A DNA stretch of 30,823 bases from RPRB01 sp035501615 (GTDB lineage: Bacteria; Myxococcota; Myxococcia; Myxococcales; Myxococcaceae): positions 1 through 30,823 of the forward strand of contig DATJVY010000055.1 of the NCBI GenBank assembly GCA_035501615.1, written 5' to 3'. Below are positions 6,467 through 14,400 of the stretch, in pieces. Each line of letters opens with the position of its first letter. The first letter of the stretch is position 1. The position numbers and the translations under genes are program-made. A model generated the notes under the pieces. The model worked only from the letters and a program-made list of their open reading frames with translations. It was not told the origin of the DNA and made no database searches.

Positions 6467-8490
6467 GGCCCCGCATCGTCTTCCACATCTTTCGCAAGGA
6501 CCTGGTGGAGACGCTCCGCGACCGGCGGACCGTGATCATGGCCTTCGTCGTGCCGGCATTGATCTACCCGCTGCTCTTCACCCTCCTCGGGTCGGTGGCG
6601 GTCGACAAGCGCGGCGAGCTCGAGCGGACCCGGGCGCGCGTGGCGGCCTGGGGTCCCGTGCCCGACCCGGTGCTCGAGGCGGTGACGCGGCAGGCCCGGG
6701 CCGACGTCGTGGATCGCCGGGCGACTCCGCCCGCCGACGTCGAGTCCGAGGCTCGCCGCCTGGTCTCGTCCAAGACGGCGCACGTGGTGCTCGTCACGCC
6801 GGCTGGAGCAGCGCCGCCGAGCATCCCCATCCGGGTGCTGGCGGATTCCACCAACGTCGACTCGGACGCGATGGAGCGCCGGGTCGCGCGGGTCGTCCAG
6901 GCGCAAGGGGGTGAGCTCCTGCGCCAGCGCATGACCACCCTGGGCCAGGCTCCGGCCGCCGCACGGCCCCTCGACGTCAGCGAGGAGGACCTGGCCGACG
7001 CGACCCGCCGAGGCGCGAGCTTCGCCGCCGCGCTCCTGCCTTACCTCCTCCTGGTACTGGTGGCGACCTCGGGGTTCTATGCAGCGCTGGACCTCACCGC
7101 CGGCGAGAAGGAGCGGGGCACCCTGCAGACGCTCCTCACCGCCCCGGTCCGGTCGGTGGAGATCGTTGCCGGCAAGTACCTGGCGGTCCTCGCCCTCACC
7201 CTGGCCGCGACGGTGTGCAACCTGGGGTCGATCGCCCTCGCGCTCGCCCGCGGGACCGCGGCGATGGAAGCGGGAGCCCGGTTCTCGCTCGGGCTGGCGA
7301 GCGCAGGAGCGATCTTCCTCACCGTCCTGCCGGCAGCGCTGCTCATCGTCGCCGTGCTCATGGCGGTCGGAGTGATGGCCCGGAGCTACCGCGAGGGCCA
7401 GAGCTACCTGATGCCCATCCTCCTCCTGGTCATGCTGGCCGGGTTTGCCAGCTTTCTCCCTGGAGCCGAGCTCTCTCCCGGGACCGCGCTCGTGCCGCTG
7501 CTCGATGTGACGCTCCTCGTGCACGACATCCTCGTGGGCAAGGCCGGGGCGACGCAGGTGATGGTGGTGTGGGCGGTGAGCCTGGCCTGGGCGGCGATCG
7601 GCATCGTGCTCACCGCGCGAGTGTTCCAGACCGAGCAGGTGCTCCTCTCGGGCGAGAAGCCATGGCGCGACGTCTTTTCTCCCGGCGTGAGATCCGGGCG
7701 AGGGCTCACTCCCGGGAACGCGGTGCTGTTCGCGGCGCTGCTCCTGGTGCTCACCTTCTACGGCTCGGCGCTCTTCGAGCGGCGAACCGGCCTCGTTCCG
7801 ATGATCCTCGGCACACAGCTGGGCTTCTTTCTCGTGCCCTCGGTGCTCTGGTGCCGTCTCTTCCGGGTGCCGCTGAGAGAGACGCTCCAGCTGCGGTGGC
7901 CCACGGGCCGCGGCTGGGCGGCGACGGTGCTGCTCGCCGGAGGAGGGTGGAGCGTGGGGGCCGCCGTCTGGGAGCAGCTCCTGCGGTTTCCAGGCGCCCG
8001 GGCCTACTCGGACTGGCTCGGCGAGCTGCTCGGAAAGCAGGGCCGGCTCGAGCTCGGAACGGCTCTGTTCCTGGTGGCGCTGCTCCCTGCGGTGGCCGAG
8101 GAGATCACCTTCCGCGGAGTGGTTCTCGCCGGTCTCCGCCGCAGCGGCTCGCGATGGATTGCGGTGGTGGGAAGTGCCCTCGTCTTCGGGCTCTTCCACT
8201 TCAACCCCTACCACGTCGTCGCGGCCACGGCGGTCGGCCTGCTCCTCGGCTGGGTCGCGCTGGAGAGCGGGAGCATCGTTCCCGGGATGCTCATCCACCT
8301 GGTGAACAACGGCGTGCAGGTGCTGGGCGAGCGCCTGCCCGCGGTCGGCGAGCGCGTGGGCTCACCGGTGGTGGTGGGCGCAGCGCTGGCCGCGACCGCG
8401 CTGGGGGCGTGGCTCGCGCGGGGGAGCAGGCCACCCATGCCCGCACCCGTCCCAGCTGTTCCGGTCTCGCTGTCGGCGCCTAGAAGGTGA
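6463..8490 (+). CDS. ABC-2 permease fused to a CPBP-family intramembrane protease domain
   Basis: A 675-residue membrane protein. The N-terminal ~400 residues are a NatB-like ABC-2 permease: a first membrane span after FRKDLVETLRDRRTVIMAF, a large extracytoplasmic loop, the characteristic EKERGTLQTLLTAPV before the second membrane group, and several further spans. The C-terminal part is a CPBP (Abi/CAAX-protease-like) domain carrying its three motifs: E546-E547 with R551 (AEEITFRG), H579 in FGLFHF, and H612/N616 in HLVNN. These residues form the catalytic site in the type II CAAX protease Rce1. The GTG start overlaps the ATPase stop. Fusions of these two modules are known as annotated proteins, but the joint role is unsettled; the protease may process an exported peptide or the permease itself. 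The 3' end overlaps the convergent gene by 11 bases. Confidence 0.9.
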   Translation: MRPRIVFHIFRKDLVETLRDRRTVIMAFVVPALIYPLLFTLLGSVAVDKRGELERTRARVAAWGPVPDPVLEAVTRQARADVVDRRATPPADVESEARRLVSSKTAHVVLVTPAGAAPPSIPIRVLADSTNVDSDAMERRVARVVQAQGGELLRQRMTTLGQAPAAARPLDVSEEDLADATRRGASFAAALLPYLLLVLVATSGFYAALDLTAGEKERGTLQTLLTAPVRSVEIVAGKYLAVLALTLAATVCNLGSIALALARGTAAMEAGARFSLGLASAGAIFLTVLPAALLIVAVLMAVGVMARSYREGQSYLMPILLLVMLAGFASFLPGAELSPGTALVPLLDVTLLVHDILVGKAGATQVMVVWAVSLAWAAIGIVLTARVFQTEQVLLSGEKPWRDVFSPGVRSGRGLTPGNAVLFAALLLVLTFYGSALFERRTGLVPMILGTQLGFFLVPSVLWCRLFRVPLRETLQLRWPTGRGWAATVLLAGGGWSVGAAVWEQLLRFPGARAYSDWLGELLGKQGRLELGTALFLVALLPAVAEEITFRGVVLAGLRRSGSRWIAVVGSALVFGLFHFNPYHVVAATAVGLLLGWVALESGSIVPGMLIHLVNNGVQVLGERLPAVGERVGSPVVVGAALAATALGAWLARGSRPPMPAPVPAVPVSLSAPRR

Positions 8491-9961
8491 AGCGGGCGGC
8501 GAGCCCGGCGCCGTCCTTGCCGATCACGGGCGTGAGCTGGACGCGCGGCTCGGCAGAAAGCCGCTTCGAGAGGCCGTGGTTGTACTGGTCGACGAGCTGC
8601 GCGGTCTCCTCGGGGCTGGTCACCATGTCTCCGGTGAGCGCGGCGGCGGTGAGGAACAGGCCGCCCACCACGACGCCGGCGCCTATGAGCGCCGCCCCGT
8701 AGAAGCTGGTCTTCGCCGCCTTGTCGACACACTTGTTGTAGCTGATCGCCCCCTGCGCGAAGCAGCTGGGGTCGTTCACGTTCTGGGCATTGGTGGTGAC
8801 GAAGATGCCGGAGGCGACTCCGGCGGCGAAGGTCAGGAACGAGAAGCTGTAGAGAACGGCCCGCTCGCTCTTCCGCACCTCCGAGGCCGAGGCGAGGTCC
8901 CCGCGGCCGACCAGCCGGTAGAACTCGGCCGCGTTGAGCTTGCGGGCGCCGTGCTGCGTGAAGACGTCCGTCTGGTGTGGGCGGACCCGGAGCATGTCGC
9001 GGAAATAGACCTCCCGGGCCAGGCCAGGCGGAGGGAGCTCCTCGTTGACGCTCTTGCCGGGTCCGGCCTCGACGGACTGCGTGCCTGCCGCGGGTGCCGC
9101 CGCGGGGGTCGCGGACGGGACCGGAACGGCTCCGGGCGGGAGGAGCGGCTTCGCAGGAGGGGCGGTCTGGACGGCCGGGGCCGGCGCGGGTGCGGGCGCA
9201 GCAGGAGCGGGCGCGGCGAGCGGGGCGGCAACCGCGGCTCCAGCGGCGGCGCCGGCGGCAGGGACGGCGTACTGCGCCGGCGGGGCGGCGTACTGCTGCG
9301 GAGGAGGCGCGGCGAGTTGTTGCTGCGGTGGGGCGTACTGCTGCGGAGGCGGCGCGTACTGCTGCGCCGGCGGGGCGGCGTACTGCTGGGGCGGTGCGGC
9401 CTGCGGCGCTGGAGCGAACGCGGGCGCGGGAGCGGCAGGAGCGGGGGCGGCGAGCGGGGCGGCGACCGCGGCTCCAGCGGCGGCTCCGGCGGCGGGGGCG
9501 GCGTACTGCGCTGGCGGGGAAGCGTACTGCGCTGGCGGGGCAGCGTACTGCTGGGGCGGCGCGTACTGTTGCTGGGGAGGGGGGGCGTACTGCTGGGTCG
9601 GCGGCGCGGCGTACTGGTGGGGCGGTGCGGCCTGGGGCGGTGGCGCGTACTGCTGGGGCGGGGCCGCGACCTGAGGCGCGGGCGCCGGCGCCGGCTGGGG
9701 CGGTGGAGCGTATTGCTGGGGTGGCGCGGCGTACTGTTGCTGCGGCGGGGGCGCGGCGACCTGAGGTGCCGGAGCCGGGACCTGCTGCGGCGCCGGTGCG
9801 TACTGCGCAGGCGCGTATTGCGGCGCTGGCGCCGGTGCCACCGGCTGCGGCGGCGCATATTGCTGCGGCGGCGCGTACTGCTGAGGTGGCGCGGCATATT
9901 GCTGGGCCAGCGCGAGAGAGGAAGTCAACACACCCAAGACACAACCGAGCCGACCCAGCAT
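8480..9961 (-). CDS. Exported proline/alanine-rich QYAPP-repeat protein with a C-terminal membrane region
   Basis: A 493-residue protein. ATG at 9961 follows GGAGG by seven bases and opens a signal peptide (MLGRLGCVLGVLTSSLALA, cut before QQYAAPP). Residues about 20-300 are low complexity: dozens of QYAPP, QYAAPP and PAPAPQ units, plus an alanine-rich block (AGAAAGAAVAAPLAAPAPA) that occurs twice. The C-terminal ~190 residues look folded, with two hydrophobic segments (AVLYSFSFLTFAAGVASG and FYGAALIGAGVVVGGLFL) and a C-terminus ending ARFTF, reminiscent of outer-membrane proteins. I recognise no family. Proline-rich spacers of this kind often span the periplasm or peptidoglycan, so an envelope role is plausible but inferred. 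Upstream frames beginning before 9961 lack a signal and are not favoured. Confidence 0.75.
   Translation of the reverse strand: MLGRLGCVLGVLTSSLALAQQYAAPPQQYAPPQQYAPPQPVAPAPAPQYAPAQYAPAPQQVPAPAPQVAAPPPQQQYAAPPQQYAPPPQPAPAPAPQVAAPPQQYAPPPQAAPPHQYAAPPTQQYAPPPQQQYAPPQQYAAPPAQYASPPAQYAAPAAGAAAGAAVAAPLAAPAPAAPAPAFAPAPQAAPPQQYAAPPAQQYAPPPQQYAPPQQQLAAPPPQQYAAPPAQYAVPAAGAAAGAAVAAPLAAPAPAAPAPAPAPAVQTAPPAKPLLPPGAVPVPSATPAAAPAAGTQSVEAGPGKSVNEELPPPGLAREVYFRDMLRVRPHQTDVFTQHGARKLNAAEFYRLVGRGDLASASEVRKSERAVLYSFSFLTFAAGVASGIFVTTNAQNVNDPSCFAQGAISYNKCVDKAAKTSFYGAALIGAGVVVGGLFLTAAALTGDMVTSPEETAQLVDQYNHGLSKRLSAEPRVQLTPVIGKDGAGLAARFTF
9201..9515. repeat. Internal duplication in the QYAPP gene, ~81-bp copies 234 bp apart
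   Basis: Positions 9201-9281 and 9435-9515 are nearly identical and encode the alanine-rich AGAAAGAAVAAPLA block plus an adjoining QYA unit. Between and beside them lie many shorter QYAPP units. The pattern indicates expansion by unequal recombination or slippage. Confidence 0.75.
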
Positions 9962-10000
9962 CGTCGCCTCCACGCGAGCAGCGCTCCCCTCGTGCTGCCC

Positions 10001-10021
10001 CGGAACCCCCCCGGGGTTCCG
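10001..10021. terminator. Perfect 9-bp stem-loop between the acyltransferase and QYAPP genes
   Basis: CGGAACCCC, three-base loop CCC, GGGGTTCCG. It sits 39 bases upstream of the QYAPP protein start and about 160 bases beyond the acyltransferase stop, both on the minus strand. No T-run follows it on the minus strand. It could be a terminator for the acyltransferase transcript or a leader structure for the QYAPP gene; I cannot decide. Confidence 0.4.
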
Positions 10022-10181
10022 CATCATCGTCAGGTGGGCCCTTGGACTCCAGCCCGCTCTTGCCGGCTGGCCGCTAGCCCGGCAGGAGATCCGACACTTC
10101 GACCGGCGATTCGTTGCAGCCGGAACGCCCTCCTCCGCGATCCAGTTTTCTTTCATCGCGACGCACCAGGCCGCAGGGGAC

Positions 10182-10934
10182 TCAGCCGCCGGACCCCGGG
10201 CCGGTCTCCGCATCGAGACGGGCCTTTTCGGCGACGATGAGGCCCCGGACGTGGTCCCGGAAGGCCGGGACATCGCCACGGAATGGCGTCGAATCCACGG
10301 GTTCCATGACCCGGACCCGGCACCGGGCGGTGCCCCGGATCACCCACCCGTGCTTGGGGAGCACATCGCCGGTGCCGCTGAGGGTGATGGGAATGAGTGG
10401 CACTTGCCGTTCGAGGGCCATTCGAAACGCTCCGTCCTTGAAGGCCTTCACGTCACCGTCGGGGGAGCGCGTCCCTTCCGGGAAGAGGAGCACGGGGACG
10501 CCGCGGTCGAGCCATGCCTCGCAGGCCCTCACCATCGCGGCGATGCTGTCCCGGTCTCCCCGGACGAGGGAAACGTAACGGTTGAGACGCATGTTCCAGC
10601 CGATGAACGGGATGCGGAAGTTGCTGGCCTTCGAGACCCACTTGAAGGGCCGCCAGAGACCGAAGAGGACGAGGATGTCGGCCAGGGAAGCGTGGTTCGA
10701 GACGAGGACGGCCGGGCCGCGCCACGGCAGGTGGTGTCGGCCCTCGACGCGAAGTCGCCAGAACGGGTTGCTCCAGAAGAAGAGCTGGGCCCAGAAGCAC
10801 GAGTAGAGGTGCAGGACCCGCCCGTTCCGGTCGAAGGGAAGGGTGACCAGCCAGATGACCACGGCGCCGAGAAAGAGCGGCACGCACCCGACGGCGAGGT
10901 AGGCCCAGAACAGCGCGGAGAAGGTGGCGCGCAT
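10182..10934 (-). CDS. Lysophospholipid acyltransferase, PlsC family (1-acyl-sn-glycerol-3-phosphate acyltransferase-like)
   Basis: A 250-residue membrane-associated enzyme of the PlsC/LPLAT family, which transfers an acyl chain to lysophosphatidic acid or a related lysolipid. The HX4D catalytic motif is NHASLAD (H81, D86) and the acceptor-binding motif is FPEGTRS (151-157). A third conserved block follows (VPLIPITLSGTGDVLP). The N-terminus has a long hydrophobic segment (LFWAYLAVGCVPLFLGAVVIWLV). I chose ATG 10934 because the upstream part of the open frame has no family resemblance, but no strong ribosome binding site precedes it. The exact acceptor is unknown; such genes often occur in several copies with different lipid roles. 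The neighbours give no further hint. Confidence 0.88.
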   Translation of the reverse strand: MRATFSALFWAYLAVGCVPLFLGAVVIWLVTLPFDRNGRVLHLYSCFWAQLFFWSNPFWRLRVEGRHHLPWRGPAVLVSNHASLADILVLFGLWRPFKWVSKASNFRIPFIGWNMRLNRYVSLVRGDRDSIAAMVRACEAWLDRGVPVLLFPEGTRSPDGDVKAFKDGAFRMALERQVPLIPITLSGTGDVLPKHGWVIRGTARCRVRVMEPVDSTPFRGDVPAFRDHVRGLIVAEKARLDAETGPGSGG

Positions 10935-11416
10935 CGGAGCGGAGGTCAGCGGGAGCAGGCTGACTTGCGGGTCACCACCGCGCTCGACTGTAGCACTCCT
11001 GGCGCGTGGCACCGGGAGCTCGACGTCGGGGACGGTCGCGTCGGGAAGGCCCGGATGGCCGCTCACGCCCTTGGCGATCCCGAGGCGCCGCCGCGGAGGC
11101 TCCGAGCGCAGCCGGCGCACGTCGAGGAGTGCAGCGGATGGAGGCCGAGGGAACGTTCCACGACGGTGGCGCGATGCTCGACGATGCGGGGCGGATGGTG
11201 GGCTCGATGCGGGCAGTCGAGCTCGGGCCCAGAGCGGAGGTCGACGTGGGGCCCACCACTGGCCGTAACGAGGTGTTTGGCACCTCGATCAGTGAACCCC
11301 TCGAAAGAACGAGGCATCTGGACGGCCGACGCACTCGAGACGAATGCCCAGCCGGCCCCGGAATCGGGGCCACGGCGGACTTGACGGGGCCTGCACTGGC
11401 GTTCAGGAATGCGGGC
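10935..11416. other. Divergent intergenic region with one REP copy
   Basis: This gap separates the minus-strand acyltransferase from the plus-strand helicase and should hold both promoters. A frame upstream of the helicase stays open but shows no recognisable protein and runs through the REP copy at 11264. I see nothing else that I can name. Confidence 0.5.
11264..11287 (+). repeat. REP palindrome, full copy, TTTGG loop variant
   Basis: CGTAAC, GAGGTG, loop TTTGG, CACCTC on the plus strand. It shares its loop with the copy inside the helicase gene, so those two may be closely related. Confidence 0.88.
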
Positions 11417-14400
11417 ATGGCTGCGCCGCAGCTTCCGCTCCAGTTCGCGTCAGCTGCCGAGGCGGTCGAGCCCGCGCTCGGCGACTTCCACCCGCTCGTG
11501 CAGCGCTGGTTCCGGGCCACCCTAGGCGAGCCGTCGGAGCCCCAGCGCCGCGGCTGGCCGCCCATCCGGGCGGGCGAGGATGTGCTGATCGCGGCGCCCA
11601 CCGGCTCGGGCAAGACGCTCTCGGCCTTTCTCGCGGCGCTCGACCGCCTCCTGAGGCTCGCGCTCGAGGGCCGGCTCGAGGACCGGACCTCGGTCGTCTA
11701 CGTGTCGCCGCTCAAGGCACTGGGCAACGACGTTCAGAAGAACCTTCTCGGACCGCTGGAGGCCATCTACGACCTCGCGGCGACCGCGGGCCTGTACCCG
11801 GAGCCAATCCGCGTCCAGGTGCGGACCGGCGACACGCCGGCCAGCGAGCGGGCGCAGATGCTCCGTCGCCCTCCGCACGTGCTCATCACCACGCCCGAGT
11901 CGCTCTACCTGGTGCTCACCGCGGCCCGGGGTCGGGAGACGCTCCGCCAGGTGGACACGGTCATCGTCGATGAGATCCACGCCCTGGCCCGGGACAAGCG
12001 AGGAAGCCACCTCGCCCTCTCCCTCGAGCGTCTGAAGGCGCAGGGGCGGCGCCGGCCGCAGCTCATCGGTCTCTCGGCGACGCAGAAGCCCGTCGCGACG
12101 TTCGCCTCCTTCCTCACCGGACGCCCCGAGGGCTGCACGGTGGTCGAGGTGGGCCATCTCCGGAAATGGCAGCTCTCGCTCGAGACGCCCGAGGATTCGT
12201 TGAGCGCCGTCGCGACCCACGAGATGTGGGGGCAGGTCTACGACCGACTGGTGCAGCTCACCTCCGAGCACCGGACGACGCTCATCTTCACCAACACCCG
12301 GAAGCTCGCCGAGCGAGTGGCACACGACCTCGGGACACGCCTCGGTCCGGGAACGGTGTCCGCGCACCACGGCAGCATGGCGCGGGAGCTGCGGCTCGCG
12401 GCCGAGCAGAAGCTCAAGCGCGGCGAGCTGCGCGCGATGGTCGCCACCGCGTCGCTCGAGCTGGGGATCGACATTGGCGCGGTGGACCTGGTCGTGCAGC
12501 TCGGCAGCCCACGCGGGATTGCCTTGTTCCTCCAGCGGGTCGGGCGCGCGGGTCACTCTCTGCGAGGAGTGAGCAAGGGCATCCTCTTTGCGCTCACCCG
12601 GGACGAGCTGGTCGAGTGCACAGCCCTTCTCCGCGCCGTTCGGGATGGCGAGCTGGACGCGGTGCGGATGCCCGACGCACCGCTGGACGTACTCGCCCAG
12701 CAGCTGGTCGCCGCTTGTGCGGTGGATGCCTGGGACGAACGTGCACTGTTCGCGCTGGTGCGCCGCGCCTGGCCGTACCGTGAACTCCCCTGGGAGAAGT
12801 ACGCGCAGGTGCTTCACATGCTCTCCGAGGGCGTGAGCGAGCGGCGAGGCCGGATGCGCGTTCACCTTCATCGCGACCGGGTGAACCACGTGCTGCGGGC
12901 CCGGAAGGGCGCACGGCTCACCGCGCTCATGAACGGGGGCGCCATCCCCGACACGTTCACCTATCCGGTGGTGGCCGAGCCCGAAGGCCGGCAGGTGGGG
13001 ACGCTCGACGAGGACTTCGCCGTCGAGACGATGGCCGGAGACGTCTTCCTGCTGGGGAGCACCAGCTGGCGGGTACAGGGGCTCCGGGGCGGGGTGGTTC
13101 GTGTCGAGGACGCGCGGGGTGCCCCACCGAGCGTGCCCTTCTGGAAGGGGGAGGCCCCGTCGCGGACGGACGAGCTGTCCCGCGAGGTGGGCCGGCTGCG
13201 CGACGAGCTGCTCGATCATCCGGCGCCCGGGGAGTGGCTGGCGCGGCTGGGGCTCGGTCCGCGAGACGCCGACGCGCTGGGCGAGTACCTGCGGGCAGGA
13301 CGTCAGGTCCTTGGGGGGCTTCCGAGCACTCGGCAGGTGATCGCCGAGCGGTTCTTCGACGAGGCGGGGGGGATGCAGCTCATCCTCCATGCTCCGTTCG
13401 GTGGGCGAATCAACCGGGCCTGGGGGCTCGCGCTCCGGAAGCGCTTTTGCCGGACCTTCGACTACGAGCTGCAGGCGGCGGCGACCGACGACGGCATCCT
13501 CCTCTCGCTCGGCGAGCAGCACAGCTTTCCGCTCGCCGACATCTTCGACTTTCTGCATCCCGACACCGTGGAGGCGGTGCTCGTCCAGGCGGTGCTGCAG
13601 GCTCCGCTGTTCGGGACTCGCTTCCGCTGGAGCGCCACCCGGGCGCTCGCCCTGTCTCGCTACCAGAGCGGCGGACGGGTTCCGCCGCACCTACAGCGGG
13701 CGCGGGCCGAGGACCTGCTGGCGGCGGTGTTTCCGGCGCAGGTGGGATGCCAGGACAACCATGGTGGCGCCGAGGTCGAGTTGCCGGAGCACCCGCTGGT
13801 CGAGGAGGCGCTGAGCGACTGCCTGACCGAGGCGCTCGACGTGGAGGGCCTGAAGGGGGTGTTGCGGGGGCTTCGGGCGGGAGAGATTCGCACCCTGGCG
13901 AGGGATCTGCCGGAGCCGTCGCCGTTTGCGCACGCGCTCCTGAACTCGCAACCGTACACGTTCCTGGACGACGCCCCGCTCGAGGAGCGACGGGCGCGAG
14001 CGGTACAGGTCCGTCGGGGGCTGCCGGCCGAAGACGCAGCGGGGCTGGGTGCGCTGGACGCCTCGGCCATCGAGCAGGTCGTGGCCGATGCCCGGCCGCT
14101 GATCCGGGACGCGGAGGAGCTGCACGACTGGCTTCTCGCGGCGGTGGTGGTGCCAATCGAGGGGGCGCCCACCCATCTCCTGGACGAGCTGGTGGCGTCC
14201 GGCCGCGCGGCCCGACTGTCCGTCCGCGACGAGGTGCTTCGTAACGAGGTGTTTGGCACCTCGAGCGGGTCCTCGAGTGGAGAATCCGCTGGACGCGCCT
14301 TCGCCATTTGTGCGGAACGGTTCGTGCACGTGCTCGCGCTCTTTCCGGGTGGTCACGTGGAGCCAGCGCTGAGGGCGCTGCCTGGGGATGCGCCGATCGA

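Noticed and set aside
9045..9674. Gly/Ala/Cys-rich plus-strand frame resembling a repeat surface protein
   Set aside because: It is the complement of the QYAPP gene. The minus strand has a ribosome binding site, signal peptide and folded C-terminal domain.
11522..13690. 722-codon minus-strand frame
   Set aside because: Antisense of the Lhr helicase; no family resemblance.
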